Origin: Moraxellaceae bacterium
GTDB taxonomy: Bacteria; Pseudomonadota; Gammaproteobacteria; Pseudomonadales; Moraxellaceae
Assembly: GCA_004173455.1 (NCBI GenBank)
Contig: SECL01000018.1
Coordinates: 1 to 62,622 of the forward strand
Direction of reading: 5' to 3'
Length of the DNA: 62,622 bases
Part shown: piece after piece, positions 1 to 9,454 of the stretch
Layout of the letters: every line of letters starts with the position of its first letter
Position numbering within the stretch: the stretch's first letter is position 1
Notes under the pieces: model-generated
The model's input: the letters and a program-made list of their open reading frames with translations, nothing else
What the model was told of the DNA's origin: nothing
The model's database searches: none
Position numbers and translations under genes: made by a program

Positions 1-1
1 T

Positions 2-97
2 CTTAAAGATGAGAAGCACTGCTTCGCAAGGTTTAGATTCAATTATGGGTCGCCTAAAGAGCAATTAAAAACATTGCTCATTTGGACGAAAATCTAA
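2..97 (+). CDS. C-terminal fragment of an unidentified protein (partial)
   Basis: Frame 2 is open from the first base and ends at TAA 95-97. It encodes about 31 residues with basic and aromatic content, including RFRFNYGSPKEQLKTLLIW. I do not recognise the protein. It lies just upstream of, and in the same frame as, the shortened thioesterase at 101, so it may be the tail of an inserted or recombined gene. A transposase tail is possible but no inverted repeat could be established. It may also be chance coding. Confidence 0.3.
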   Translation, partial: LKDEKHCFARFRFNYGSPKEQLKTLLIWTKI

Positions 98-100
98 CCT

Positions 101-454
101 GTGCTACTACAGCCCCATATTATTTATTTGCAATGGATGCAGCAGGTGGCTTGGGCGCATTCTGGAGAATTAGGGCTTGATTTAGCTGCTTATCAACGTC
201 TTGATGCTGCGATGGTAGCGCGTCATCATGATATGACTTATCTGGCGCCCTGTTTTACAGGTGATGATTTAATCTTAAAAACATGGCTCACCCACACCGA
301 TGGCTTTAATCTACATCGTCATTATGAGTTCATCCGAGGTCAGGATGACAAGAAGGTGTTTGAGGGCAGTACGCATTGGGTTTGTATACGGCTTTCGACG
401 GGTCGTCCTATTCGAATGCCGCCTGAGTTTAAAACAGCTTATATCTTGCTTTAA
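101..454 (+). CDS. N-terminally truncated hotdog-fold acyl-CoA thioesterase, probable gene remnant
   Basis: The 117 residues resemble the C-terminal three quarters of the YbgC/4-hydroxybenzoyl-CoA thioesterase group: YLQWMQQVAWAHS early on, then the hotdog strands through ARHHDMTYLAPCFTGDDL and HRHYEFIRG. Family members are usually 130-150 residues and begin with a segment containing a conserved Asp and a GHVNN-like turn before the YLQWM helix. That segment is missing here. The frame is closed by TAA at 95-97, and the only available start is GTG 101, without a convincing ribosome binding site. The remaining helix and strands are intact. It is therefore either an inactive remnant or a gene cut by an insertion, deletion or assembly edge. 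It sits 89 bp before lepA. Confidence 0.6.
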   Translation: MLLQPHIIYLQWMQQVAWAHSGELGLDLAAYQRLDAAMVARHHDMTYLAPCFTGDDLILKTWLTHTDGFNLHRHYEFIRGQDDKKVFEGSTHWVCIRLSTGRPIRMPPEFKTAYILL

Positions 455-543
455 TCCTGTGATGCACTCATTTCCTGCAAGTTTTCTGACGTAAAATGCG
501 TTAGAATGCGCCATTTTCAATAACTTTATATTTTGGCCGCCCT

Positions 544-2346
544 GTGACCGATATTAGCAACATCCGTAATTTTTCAATCATTGCCCATATTGACCATGGC
601 AAATCGACTTTAGCTGATCGTTTTATTCAAACGTGTGGTGGTTTGCAAGCACGCGAAATGCAAGCGCAAGTACTTGATTCTATGGATCTTGAGCGCGAAC
701 GTGGCATTACCATCAAAGCGCACTCAGTGACCCTGTATTATAATCATCCCAATGGTGAACGCTATCAACTGAATTTTATTGATACGCCAGGGCATGTTGA
801 TTTTTCTTATGAGGTGTCACGTTCGCTGGCCGCCTGCGAAGGGGCGTTGCTGGTAGTGGATGCTGCGCAGGGCGTAGAGGCGCAGTCGGTTGCCAACTGT
901 TATACCGCGATTGATCAGGGACTGGAAGTTTTGCCAGTCCTGAACAAGATTGATTTGCCACAGGTTGAGCCTGAGCGGGTGATCAAGGAAATTGAAGAAA
1001 TTATTGGCATTGAAGCTGAAGATGCGCCCCGTGTTTCTGCAAAATCCGGCTTAGGCATTGACGAGCTTCTGTCCACCTTGGTTGACCGAATTCCTGCACC
1101 AACCGGGAACCGTGATGCGCCACTGCAAGCGTTGATTATCGACTCATGGTTTGATAATTATTTGGGTGTAGTATCGCTGGTTCGGGTGCGTCATGGCCGC
1201 ATCAAGAAAGGCGATAAGATGCTGGTGAAATCAACCGGCATGAGTCACTTGGTCACGTCTGTGGGAGTGTTCAATCCCAAACATCAGGAAACGGGCTTGC
1301 TCGAAGCGGGCGAAGTTGGCTTTGTCATCGCAGGGATTAAAGATATTTTTGGGGCGCCGGTAGGTGACACCATTACCTTGCACAATACCCCAGACGTTGA
1401 AATTTTACCCGGTTTCAAACAGGTTAAGCCGCAGGTATATGCGGGATTGTTCCCAATTGATTCCAGTGACTTTGAAGCATTTCGCGAGGCACTGCAAAAA
1501 CTGCAAATTAATGATGCCGCGTTGTTTTTTGAGCCAGAAAGCTCAGATGCGCTGGGTTTTGGTTTTCGTTGTGGTTTTCTGGGTATGCTGCACATGGAAA
1601 TTGTGCAGGAGCGGCTGGAGCGTGAATACGACCTTGATCTAATCACGTCGGCACCAACCGTGATCTATGAAGCGGTGAAGAAAAATGGTGAAACCGTCTT
1701 TATTGATAACCCGTCCAAAATGCCGGATGGTGGTACGGTGGAAGATCTGCGTGAACCGATTGCCGAGTGTCATATTCTGGTGCCGCAGGAATATCTGGGC
1801 AATGTGATGACCTTGTGTATTGAGCGTCGTGGTATTCAAAAAGACCTGAAATTTTTGGGTAATCAGGTTGCTGTGACCTTTGAGATTCCTATGGGCGAAG
1901 TAGTGATGGATTTCTTTGATCGCCTAAAATCAGTGTCACGCGGCTTTGCTTCACTGGATTACAATTTTGTACGTTTTGAAAGCTCTAGTCTGGTCAAGGT
2001 CGATGTATTAATCAATGGTGAAAAAGTGGATGCACTGGCCATGATATGCCATCGTAATGATGCGCGCTATCGCGGTAATTCACTGGTAGAAAAAATGAAA
2101 GACCTGATTCCGCGCCAGATGTTTGATGTGGCGATTCAGGCTGCTATTGGTGGGCAGGTGATTGCACGTTCAACCGTCAAGGCCATGCGTAAGAACGTGT
2201 TGGCGAAATGTTACGGCGGCGATGTATCACGCAAGAAAAAACTGCTGTCCAAACAAAAAGAAGGTAAAAAACGCATGAAACAGGTGGGTAGTGTAGAAAT
2301 CCCACAAGAAGCGTTTTTGGCTGTATTACAGGTTGATAAAAAATAA
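544..2346 (+). CDS. lepA: Elongation factor 4 (ribosome back-translocase GTPase)
   Basis: LepA/EF4 is a translational GTPase that acts on stalled or mistranslocated ribosomes. The 600 residues match the usual length. The G1 loop AHIDHGKST lies near residue 14, followed by the switch region [18 protein letters not shown] (G3) and NKIDLP (G4). The EF-G-like domains and the lysine-rich LepA C-terminal domain ([20 protein letters not shown]) follow. The start is GTG 544. It leads a same-strand run with lepB, which follows after 38 bp, the classic lepA-lepB pairing. Confidence 0.98.
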   Translation: MTDISNIRNFSIIAHIDHGKSTLADRFIQTCGGLQAREMQAQVLDSMDLERERGITIKAHSVTLYYNHPNGERYQLNFIDTPGHVDFSYEVSRSLAACEGALLVVDAAQGVEAQSVANCYTAIDQGLEVLPVLNKIDLPQVEPERVIKEIEEIIGIEAEDAPRVSAKSGLGIDELLSTLVDRIPAPTGNRDAPLQALIIDSWFDNYLGVVSLVRVRHGRIKKGDKMLVKSTGMSHLVTSVGVFNPKHQETGLLEAGEVGFVIAGIKDIFGAPVGDTITLHNTPDVEILPGFKQVKPQVYAGLFPIDSSDFEAFREALQKLQINDAALFFEPESSDALGFGFRCGFLGMLHMEIVQERLEREYDLDLITSAPTVIYEAVKKNGETVFIDNPSKMPDGGTVEDLREPIAECHILVPQEYLGNVMTLCIERRGIQKDLKFLGNQVAVTFEIPMGEVVMDFFDRLKSVSRGFASLDYNFVRFESSSLVKVDVLINGEKVDALAMICHRNDARYRGNSLVEKMKDLIPRQMFDVAIQAAIGGQVIARSTVKAMRKNVLAKCYGGDVSRKKKLLSKQKEGKKRMKQVGSVEIPQEAFLAVLQVDKK

Positions 2347-2384
2347 GCTCTGACTTGTTCAGTCTTAAATTTGAGGAACGCGCT

Positions 2385-3203
2385 GTGGATTTTGATTTTA
2401 ATCTGATTTTGGTACCAGCCACGCTGATCTTTTTTATGATCTGGCTACTGGATAAATTGATTTGGAAACAGCGCGCAACCCGTGGTCGTCATGACGAAAA
2501 TATTCTGGTTGGCTGGGCTTATGACTTCTGGCCAGTATTGGCACTGGTGCTGGTGATTCGTTCCTTTGTGGTAGAGCCGTTTAATATTCCATCAGAATCC
2601 ATGGTGCCGACCTTGCAGACTGGCGATTTTATTCTGGTGAATAAGTATAGCTATGGCGTGCGCTTGCCTATTACCAATACCAAGTTCTTGCATACCGGCG
2701 AACCCCAGCGTGGTGAAGTGGCAGTATTTCGTTATCCATTACAGCCTACCGTTAATTATATCAAGCGGGTAGTGGGTTTGCCAGGTGATCATATTGTGTA
2801 CGACCGTGGTGCTTTAAGTATTAATGGCAAGCTGATTGCCAAAAAAGCGATCGCCGATCAGGGCAATCCTGAGTATGAGCTGTTTTATCAGGAAGTGCTG
2901 GGAACGCATACCCATACGATTCGTGAGCTAGATGGCGCTAACTCTGCATCCATTGCTCCGTTTATCAATAGTCAGGCCAATGAAGGCGGCAAATATGCTG
3001 CCACCAATGGCCAGCACTGGGAGGTGAATGTGCCACAAGGCCATTATTTTATGATGGGTGATAACCGTGACCAAAGTGCTGATAGCCGTTTTTGGGGGTT
3101 TGTACCGGAAGCCAACCTGTCAGGCCATGCTTTTTATATCTGGATGCATAAAGAACCAGGTTTTCATATTCCAAGTTTTGCTAGAAATGGTAGGATCGAT
3201 TAG
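2385..3203 (+). CDS. lepB: Signal peptidase I
   Basis: This is the membrane-bound serine protease that removes signal peptides from secreted proteins. I place the start at GTG 2385, preceded by GAGGAA at 2373-2378, rather than at the in-frame TTG 2355; this gives 272 residues. Two N-terminal membrane segments (FNLILVPATLIFFMIWLL and FWPVLALVLVIRSFVVEPF) precede the catalytic region. Box B SESMVPTL carries the nucleophile Ser, YIKRVVGLPGD carries the general-base Lys, and MGDNRDQSADSRFWGFVP is box E. The active site faces the periplasm. It follows lepA and precedes a small membrane protein. Confidence 0.97.
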   Translation: MDFDFNLILVPATLIFFMIWLLDKLIWKQRATRGRHDENILVGWAYDFWPVLALVLVIRSFVVEPFNIPSESMVPTLQTGDFILVNKYSYGVRLPITNTKFLHTGEPQRGEVAVFRYPLQPTVNYIKRVVGLPGDHIVYDRGALSINGKLIAKKAIADQGNPEYELFYQEVLGTHTHTIRELDGANSASIAPFINSQANEGGKYAATNGQHWEVNVPQGHYFMMGDNRDQSADSRFWGFVPEANLSGHAFYIWMHKEPGFHIPSFARNGRID

Positions 3204-3239
3204 TAAAACAAGGATTGGCTCATTAAAAGGAAAAATATT

Positions 3240-3626
3240 ATGGTCAATATGAAAGCTCAGCGCGGTGCTTCTTACTGGGGCATCATGATTGGTATACTAC
3301 TAGCTGTCGTGGTGATCAAGGCTGCATTGATCACATGGCCTGCCTACTGGGACAATCGTCTCATTAATGCATCCATTGAAGAGAAGTTAAGAAGTACCAA
3401 CAGCAATGATCCGGCCAAGTTTATGCAGGATCTGGAACAACAGTTTAGTCTGAATAATTTACGTGATGTACAAGCCAAAGACATCATGAAAGTCAGCAAC
3501 AGCGGCGGTGAGCTAGTGGTGCAGGTTGATTATGAGGTTCGCAAGAATTTTATGGGCAATGTTGATCTGGTCGTGTCGTTTGAAAAGCAATTTGACCAGC
3601 GTGCGATTAAAGTGGGTGGCAAATAG
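3240..3626 (+). CDS. DUF4845 single-pass membrane protein
   Basis: A 128-residue protein with a positively charged N-terminus (MKAQRGASYWG), one hydrophobic segment (IMIGILLAVVVIKAALITW) and a roughly 95-residue extracytoplasmic domain. This matches the DUF4845 family found between lepB and rnc in many gammaproteobacteria. Its function is not established. AAAAGG near 3225-3230 supports ATG 3240; ATG 3249 is an alternative. Position suggests co-transcription with lepB and rnc. Confidence 0.85.
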   Translation: MVNMKAQRGASYWGIMIGILLAVVVIKAALITWPAYWDNRLINASIEEKLRSTNSNDPAKFMQDLEQQFSLNNLRDVQAKDIMKVSNSGGELVVQVDYEVRKNFMGNVDLVVSFEKQFDQRAIKVGGK

Positions 3627-3674
3627 TAGCAAGCTAGTGTTTGCTAATAATGAATAGGTAGGTGAAATATCAAT

Positions 3675-4358
3675 TTGGTTCTTCAACAGCGCTTGCTCAA
3701 GCGGCTGGGCTATCAGTTTACTGATCAGACCTTGTTCCGGCAGGCGCTCACGCATCGTTCAGTGAGTCAGCGTCATAATTATGAGCGTCTAGAGTTTCTG
3801 GGTGATGCCTTGCTGGGCGTGATTATTGCGCAATATTTGTATCACCGTTTTCCTGAAGAACAGGAAGGGCGACTTACTCGAATGCGTGCCACACTGGTTC
3901 GGCAGGAATCTTTGGCCTGTATTGCGCGTGATTTAAAACTGGGTGAATCACTGATTTTAAGTACTGGCGAGATGAAAAGCGGCGGACACCATCGTGAGTC
4001 TATTCTGGCCGATACGGTAGAGGCATTGATTGGTGCAATGTTCCTTGATTGTAATGATCTGGAAAAAATTCAGCAGGTGGTGCTCACATGGTATGCGTCC
4101 TATCTGGCTGATCTGGCGCCAACCGATGCGCTTAAAGACCCCAAGACCCGTTTACAAGAATATTTACAAGGGCGACATTTACCTTTGCCCGAATATAAAC
4201 TGGTTGAAATGCGTGGTGAAGCACCCAATCAGCATTTTACTATTCACTGTCAAGTCACCAATATGTCTGTTGCCATAGGGCAAGGGGCTAGTCGTCGTAA
4301 TGCTGAGCAAACTGCTGCCAGTGTCATTTTAAAGCAATTGGAGCAGGCATCGTCATGA
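3675..4358 (+). CDS. rnc: Ribonuclease III
   Basis: A double-strand-specific endoribonuclease that processes rRNA precursors and structured mRNAs. The 227 residues show the RNase III signature [16 protein letters not shown] near residue 38, with the metal-binding acidic residues, and a second acidic site in [16 protein letters not shown]-terminal double-stranded RNA-binding domain runs from [12 protein letters not shown] to [13 protein letters not shown]. The start is TTG 3675, supported by alignment of the first residues with known Rnc and by a purine-rich GGTAGGTGA upstream. The stop overlaps the era start (ATGA), the widespread rnc-era coupling. Confidence 0.97.
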   Translation: MVLQQRLLKRLGYQFTDQTLFRQALTHRSVSQRHNYERLEFLGDALLGVIIAQYLYHRFPEEQEGRLTRMRATLVRQESLACIARDLKLGESLILSTGEMKSGGHHRESILADTVEALIGAMFLDCNDLEKIQQVVLTWYASYLADLAPTDALKDPKTRLQEYLQGRHLPLPEYKLVEMRGEAPNQHFTIHCQVTNMSVAIGQGASRRNAEQTAASVILKQLEQASS

Positions 4359-5431
4359 CCACGCAACCTAATGAAATTAATTCAAACTCTGAACTGGATG
4401 AACCAGTTGTTCCTGAGCTTTCCGTGCCTGTAGAACAGGGTGCCAATCCTGAACAGCAAGATGTGATTGGCCAGTTTTTTAAGGATGGCTCAGCCGAGAT
4501 AGCAGCAGATTTTCGCTGTGGGTTTGTGGCCATTGTCGGCCGTCCCAATGTGGGCAAATCGACCTTGATGAACCACTTGATTGGTCAAAAACTGTCGATT
4601 ACCTCGCGTAAGCCACAAACTACTCGCCATAAAATTGTGGGTATTGATACCCGTGATAATGTGCAGGCCGTTTATGTCGATACACCGGGCATGCACAAAA
4701 AAGAAGTACGCGCTATTAACAAGATGATGAACCGTGCGGCGTCATCGGCGTTGCGTGATGTGAATTTGGTGCTGTTTGTGGTGGATAGTATGAAATGGGT
4801 GCCAGATGATGAGCTGGTGCTGGAAAAGCTCAAGAATGCCGATATGCCAGTCATTATGGTGATTAATAAAGTGGATACCATTGAAGAAAAACGCACATTG
4901 TTGCCATTGATTGAGCAGCATGGCAAACGCATGAATTTTAGCAATATTGTGCCAGTATCTGCCTTGCGGGGTTCCAACCTTGACCACCTGCATGAAGTGA
5001 TTGCCAAATACCTGCCGTTTGCACCGCCAATGTATGCGGTTGACCAGTTGACAGATCGTTCCGAACGCTTCTTGGCCAGTGAAATTGTGCGTGAAAAAAT
5101 CATGCGTCAACTGGGTGAAGAGCTGCCGTATGATCTGGCCGTGCAGATTGAGTCATTTAAGGAAGAACCTGCAACCGTTAATGAAAAAACCGGCAAACCG
5201 AAGCCAGCCTGTTTATATATTGATGCCACCATTCTGGTGGAGCGTCAGGGTCAAAAGCTGATTGTCATTGGGGATAAAGGCCGCAAGCTCAAGCAAATTG
5301 GCATGGAAGCCCGTATTGATATGGAAAAAATGTTTGAGCAAAAGGTGATGCTCACCCTGTGGGTCAAAGTTAAAGGCGGCTGGTCTGATGATGAGCGTGC
5401 CTTAAAAAGTTTGGGCTACAGTGACATTTAG
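4355..5431 (+). CDS. era: GTPase Era with N-terminal acidic extension
   Basis: Era is a Ras-like GTPase that binds 16S rRNA and assists 30S subunit maturation. G1 [10 protein letters not shown]3 DTPGMH and G4 NKVD are present, and the C-terminal KH domain ends around [19 protein letters not shown]. The protein is 358 residues against about 300 in E. coli. The extra length is a roughly 50-residue N-terminal extension rich in Glu, Asp, Asn and Pro, before [17 protein letters not shown]. No better start with a ribosome binding site was seen closer to the G domain, and ATG 4355 overlaps the rnc stop, so the extension seems genuine. Confidence 0.97.
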   Translation: MTTQPNEINSNSELDEPVVPELSVPVEQGANPEQQDVIGQFFKDGSAEIAADFRCGFVAIVGRPNVGKSTLMNHLIGQKLSITSRKPQTTRHKIVGIDTRDNVQAVYVDTPGMHKKEVRAINKMMNRAASSALRDVNLVLFVVDSMKWVPDDELVLEKLKNADMPVIMVINKVDTIEEKRTLLPLIEQHGKRMNFSNIVPVSALRGSNLDHLHEVIAKYLPFAPPMYAVDQLTDRSERFLASEIVREKIMRQLGEELPYDLAVQIESFKEEPATVNEKTGKPKPACLYIDATILVERQGQKLIVIGDKGRKLKQIGMEARIDMEKMFEQKVMLTLWVKVKGGWSDDERALKSLGYSDI

Positions 5432-5528
5432 TTTAAGTAATATGTAGACCAATCAATAGTATAAATTCCGATAGGCTGATAGCAGTGTTACATCAAGCAA
5501 AGCGTCTGCTGAATCGTACAGGTGAACA

Positions 5529-5711
5529 ATGAAATTGTTAAATCTATTGGTTATATTGGCTTTGGCGCTCAGTCTGCAAGCCTGTCTAGCCACCAAACTT
5601 GTGACTGTACCGGTAAAAGTGGCCTATGGCACCACCAAGGCTGTGGTTAAAGGCACGGGTGCTGTGGTGGGTGCGGCGATTCCTGATGATGACGAGGCAG
5701 AGGATGACTGA
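5529..5711 (+). CDS. Small lipoprotein (NF038104-like)
   Basis: Sixty residues with an N-terminal signal sequence and a lipobox LQAC (Cys at about residue 19), so the mature product is a lipid-anchored peptide of about 42 residues. The mature part has VTVPVKVAYGTTKAVVKGTG and an acidic tail. It resembles the short lipoproteins annotated as NF038104 in Acinetobacter, a match made from memory of the pattern. AGGTGAAC lies just before ATG 5529. Its function is unknown. It sits alone between era and recO. Confidence 0.75.
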   Translation: MKLLNLLVILALALSLQACLATKLVTVPVKVAYGTTKAVVKGTGAVVGAAIPDDDEAEDD

Positions 5712-5833
5712 TTCTCTGTAGTTGTTTCTCGTTCTCTATAGTTGTCGCCATTTAGTGACAAAAATTAAAACAAGCCTGCTGCGTTTTTATGCTGCAATAG
5801 CGTAATTGTTTTCTTAATGACGGAAATATAAAA

Positions 5834-6538
5834 GTGCGCCAGCAGCTTTTGCACGGTTTTATGCTTCACCAGCGTGCTTATCGTGAAAACAGCAAACTGG
5901 TGCATTTTTTCTCACTGGAATTTGGCCGCATTGATGGCGTGGTTCGTGGTTCCCCGATTCCGTTGTACCAACCTGTCTTGCTTTATGCTTCTGGCAAATC
6001 AGCCTTGAAAAGCCTGAGTAAAGTAGAGTGGGTAGGCGCTCCTAAAAATTTACAGGGTTCAGCCTTGTTTGCCGGATTTTATGCCAATGAGTTATTAGTA
6101 CGGCTGGCACCATTGGAAGAAGCCATTCCCAATACCTTTGGAGCTTATAGTCAATTGCTCGATGAGTTGCAAACGCTGCCTGTACCGGATCATCATAATC
6201 TGGCTTTAATGACGGCATTGCGGCGATTTGAATCGGTTATATTGGCTGAATTGGGCTATGCCATTAATTTTGCACAGGACTTTTTAGGGGTTGCGATTCA
6301 ACCGCAGCAACTTTACCGCTTTACGCCCAATGAAGGGTTTAGTCCCAGTAACTCAGGCGAGCTGGGTGAATATATATTGACAATGGCGAAGCCAGAATTT
6401 GCATTTACCCAGCAGATATTATCGGCTGAAGTGATTGCTATGCTGAGTCGGGTTTATCGTAAAGCGCTGGCAGTATTACTCAATGATAAGCCGCTAAAAA
6501 GCAGAGAATTGTGGATCAGCCAGCAAACAGGGTCTTAA
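5834..6538 (+). CDS. recO: DNA repair protein RecO
   Basis: RecO loads RecA on SSB-coated single-stranded DNA within the RecFOR pathway. The 234 residues begin with the OB-fold segment QQLLHGFMLHQRAYRENS, followed by SLEFGRIDGVVRG; the helical domain contains YANELLVRLAPLEE, typical of RecO. GTG 5834 is the chosen start, with only a weak upstream ribosome binding site. The era-recO-pdxJ order is conserved in related bacteria. A 122-bp gap separates it from the small lipoprotein gene. Confidence 0.93.
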   Translation: MRQQLLHGFMLHQRAYRENSKLVHFFSLEFGRIDGVVRGSPIPLYQPVLLYASGKSALKSLSKVEWVGAPKNLQGSALFAGFYANELLVRLAPLEEAIPNTFGAYSQLLDELQTLPVPDHHNLALMTALRRFESVILAELGYAINFAQDFLGVAIQPQQLYRFTPNEGFSPSNSGELGEYILTMAKPEFAFTQQILSAEVIAMLSRVYRKALAVLLNDKPLKSRELWISQQTGS

Positions 6539-6605
6539 TCAGTTGCTGTATCTGTTAAATTTTTATTCATAAACATCATATTTTAAAATCAAGGTGGTAA
6601 AGCCA

Positions 6606-7328
6606 ATGAGCATTTTACTGGGTGTGAATATTGACCATGTGGCCACTTTGCGTAAGGCGCGCGGAACGACCTATCCTGATCCGGTCAAAGCAGCTTTGCT
6701 GTGCGAGGAAGCCGGAGCCGATGGCATTACGCTGCATTTGCGCGAAGACCGCCGTCATATTCAGGATAATGATGTGGTTCGGATGCGTCCACTACTTAAA
6801 ACCCGCATGAATCTCGAAATTGCAGTGACTGATTTTATGCTGGATTTTGCCTGCCATATCTGGCCGCAACATGTGTGTCTGGTGCCTGAAAAGCGTGAAG
6901 AACTCACCACTGAAGGCGGTCTTGATGTCGCTGGACAAATCGAAAAAATCAAGGCTGCGACACGTAAACTCACGCAGGCAGGTTGTGACGTATCGTTATT
7001 TATTGACCCTGAACCGCTACAAATTGATGCTGCGATTGAATGCGGTGCGCCAACCATTGAGTTACATACTGGTGCGTACGCTGAAGCGGCAGGTAAAGAA
7101 CTGGCGTATGAGTTACAACGGATTAGTGATGCGGTCAACTATGCGGGATCACGCCTGATTGTGAATGCTGGCCATGGCCTGAACTTGAACAATATTGCAG
7201 CTATTGCGCGCTTACCCAATATTCATGAATTAAATATTGGTCACGCCATTATTAGCGACAGTATATTTGTGGGCTTGCGTCAGGCCGTACAGGACATGAA
7301 ACAGGCGATTGCACAAGCTAATCAGTAG
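6606..7328 (+). CDS. pdxJ: Pyridoxine 5'-phosphate synthase
   Basis: PdxJ condenses 1-deoxy-D-xylulose 5-phosphate with 3-amino-2-oxopropyl phosphate to form pyridoxine 5'-phosphate, the ring-closing step of vitamin B6 synthesis. [30 protein letters not shown] and the phosphate-binding end VNAGHGLN are diagnostic of this TIM-barrel enzyme. I choose ATG 6606 over GTG 6594 because AAGGTGG at 6590-6596 is well spaced for it; this gives 240 residues. It follows recO in the same direction. Confidence 0.97.
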   Translation: MSILLGVNIDHVATLRKARGTTYPDPVKAALLCEEAGADGITLHLREDRRHIQDNDVVRMRPLLKTRMNLEIAVTDFMLDFACHIWPQHVCLVPEKREELTTEGGLDVAGQIEKIKAATRKLTQAGCDVSLFIDPEPLQIDAAIECGAPTIELHTGAYAEAAGKELAYELQRISDAVNYAGSRLIVNAGHGLNLNNIAAIARLPNIHELNIGHAIISDSIFVGLRQAVQDMKQAIAQANQ

Positions 7329-7337
7329 TTATATCTT

Positions 7338-7364
7338 TGTCTATGTTGTCTATGTTGTCTATGT
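7338..7364. repeat. Three tandem copies of a 9-bp unit
   Basis: TGTCTATGT occurs three times in perfect tandem between pdxJ and miaE. Being a multiple of three and intergenic, it may simply be a slippage-prone microsatellite. It lies about 95 bp upstream of the miaE start. Confidence 0.8.
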
Positions 7365-7458
7365 CTTGAGCGTTCCCAAGATACCTTAAACAGTTATTGG
7401 TCGTGTTTGCGACAGAATTTAGCCTTTTAAGGTTGATCATTGCTTAGTGTGTTGATTT

Positions 7459-8079
7459 ATGAGTGCGACTGATATTTTATTACAACCAGTTCAGGCTTTT
7501 TTGGGCTGTTTGACCCCTGACGTATGGTTGCAGACAGCCAGCCAACCGCAGCATCTTGCACTGATTATTCAGGATCATGCCAACTGTGAGAAAAAAGCCG
7601 CCAGCACCGCCATTAACCTAATGTTTCGTTATGGGTTTTATACCGAGCTGCAAGTCAAACTCTCACAACTGGTGCGTGAAGAAATGTTGCATTATGAGCA
7701 GGTGCTGGAAATCATGCAAAAACGTGGGCAGGCATGGCAGGCAATCCCAGCGGGACGTTATGCGGGCGGGTTGCGTAAGGAAATTAAAACCTATGAACCT
7801 CAAGCATTAGTCGATGTGTTGATTGTCGGGGCTTTTGTGGAGGCGCGTTCCTGTGAACGATTTGCTGCACTGGCACCCTATGTGGATGATGAATTAGCAA
7901 AGTTTTATCGATATTTACTAAAATCAGAATCGCGACATTTTGAGGATTATCTAACACTGGCACAATCCATCAGCAAGCAAGACATTAGCCCACGTGTCGA
8001 AACCTTTCGCCAGCTAGAAGCTGAGCTGATCGGCACGCCTGACAATTTGCTGCGCTTTCATAGTGGTATACCCGTCTAA
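7459..8079 (+). CDS. miaE: tRNA-(ms2io6A)-hydroxylase
   Basis: MiaE is a non-haem diiron monooxygenase that hydroxylates the isopentenyl side chain of ms2i6A37 in tRNA. The 206-residue protein has the ferritin-like ligand pattern: E in DHANCEKKAAS, REEMLHYEQV, EARSCERF and SESRHFEDY. This fits the family length and the two-iron four-helix bundle. The start is ATG 7459. Its stop is one base from the ATG of the McrB-like gene, so the two are probably co-transcribed, an unexpected pairing of tRNA modification with restriction. Confidence 0.95.
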   Translation: MSATDILLQPVQAFLGCLTPDVWLQTASQPQHLALIIQDHANCEKKAASTAINLMFRYGFYTELQVKLSQLVREEMLHYEQVLEIMQKRGQAWQAIPAGRYAGGLRKEIKTYEPQALVDVLIVGAFVEARSCERFAALAPYVDDELAKFYRYLLKSESRHFEDYLTLAQSISKQDISPRVETFRQLEAELIGTPDNLLRFHSGIPV

Positions 8080-8080
8080 C

Positions 8081-9454
8081 ATGAAAAAGACCAAGCAGGC
8101 ACTTAAAAGTAACGCCACAGCCTTGTCGGTGTTACCCGTGGCCAATGCGGTTAACCAGATTTTTTATGGCGCACCGGGAACCGGCAAAACTTACCATTTA
8201 CAACAAATCCAGCAGCAGTATACCGAGCAACTGGCGCAGCAGGATCATGCCACCTTTCTCATTGAAAAAATCCGTGATTTAAGCTGGCGCGAGGTGATTT
8301 GTCTTGTCTTTCTGGAAGAAAATCGCCTGTTACGAGTACCCGAAATCCTCAATCATCCCTTGATGCGTTGTAAGGTGCAACTGACCAATCGACAGGAAAA
8401 CATGAGTCAGACCATCTGGGCTACGCTAATGCGGCATAGCGCGCTGGATTCTATGACGGTCAAATATAACCCCGACAAACGCTCCAGTCTTGCCCTGTTT
8501 GACAAGGATGACGCTGGCCTATGGTTTTTGCTGTCTAGCGCTCGGGATGATATTTCACATCTGGCGCAATTGTTAAAAATCATTGAACGCGGTGCACAAG
8601 CGGCCGAGGTGATTCAGCGTTATAGCTTTGTCACGTTTCATCAGTCCTATAGCTATGAAGATTTTGTGGAAGGTTTGCGTCCGGTTCTGGATGACGATGA
8701 AAACAATCAGCTACGCTATGAAATCCGATCCGGTATTTTTGTGGAACTGTGTGAGCGAGCGCGGCTTGATCCGGCACATGCTTATGCTTTGTTTATTGAT
8801 GAAATAAATCGGGGCAATTTGTCCAAAATTTTTGGTGAATTAATTAGCCTGATTGAGCTGGACAAACGGCAGGGCAAGCCTGATGCGCTGGAAGTAACAT
8901 TGCCGTACTCACAGCGCAAATTTAGCGTGCCTGCCAATGTCAGTATCTATGCCAGCATGAACACTACCGATCGTTCCTTAAGTCCAATTGATACTGCATT
9001 GCGCCGCCGTTTTGAATTTGTGGAAATGCAGCCCAATTATGAGTTGTTGGCGCAATCAAAGCTGCATTATCCGGCCAGTAGCGATCTTGCAGGGCTGGAT
9101 TTGAGCCAGTTGCTAAAAATCCTGAATGCGCGCATTGCGCTATTGGCTGGCCGGGATTATGTATTGGGACATGCATTTTTTTGTGCTGTGCAATGTTTTG
9201 CCGATGTACAGGCGGTCATGCAGCATAAGATTATTCCGCTATTGCAGGAGTATTTCTTTGATGACTGGCAAAAAATCCGTCTGGTGCTCAACGATCATCG
9301 TAAGCCGGTGGATTTACAATTTATTCAATTGAGCCAGACTGAACAACAAGCCATTGCATATTTTGGCGAAATACCGCCAGTATCTTTACAGGCCATTTAT
9401 CACCTCAATGTCAAGGCACTCACCCAACTCGAGGCCTATCAATTGATATGCTAA
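8081..9454 (+). CDS. McrB-like AAA+ GTPase/ATPase of a type IV restriction system
   Basis: This is the motor subunit of an McrBC-type system. In studied members, McrB hexamers bind modified DNA, hydrolyse GTP and activate the McrC nuclease. Walker A GAPGTGKT sits at residues 30-37, FHQSYSYEDFVEGLRP near 185, Walker B ALFIDEINRGN near 240, and the McrB-branch signature MNTTDRS near 293, with the arginine finger in ALRRRFEF. There is no N-terminal modified-base-binding domain as in E. coli McrB. Instead about 140 residues are inserted between Walker A and FHQSYS, containing LSWREVICLVFLEENR and a WFLL end that look like a winged-helix module (inference). ATG 8081 is used; GTG 8063 is possible. 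It overlaps mcrC. Confidence 0.87.
   Translation: MKKTKQALKSNATALSVLPVANAVNQIFYGAPGTGKTYHLQQIQQQYTEQLAQQDHATFLIEKIRDLSWREVICLVFLEENRLLRVPEILNHPLMRCKVQLTNRQENMSQTIWATLMRHSALDSMTVKYNPDKRSSLALFDKDDAGLWFLLSSARDDISHLAQLLKIIERGAQAAEVIQRYSFVTFHQSYSYEDFVEGLRPVLDDDENNQLRYEIRSGIFVELCERARLDPAHAYALFIDEINRGNLSKIFGELISLIELDKRQGKPDALEVTLPYSQRKFSVPANVSIYASMNTTDRSLSPIDTALRRRFEFVEMQPNYELLAQSKLHYPASSDLAGLDLSQLLKILNARIALLAGRDYVLGHAFFCAVQCFADVQAVMQHKIIPLLQEYFFDDWQKIRLVLNDHRKPVDLQFIQLSQTEQQAIAYFGEIPPVSLQAIYHLNVKALTQLEAYQLIC

Noticed and set aside
7338-7364. Start of a CRISPR or VNTR array
   Set aside because: Only three 9-bp units without spacers; it is a simple microsatellite.
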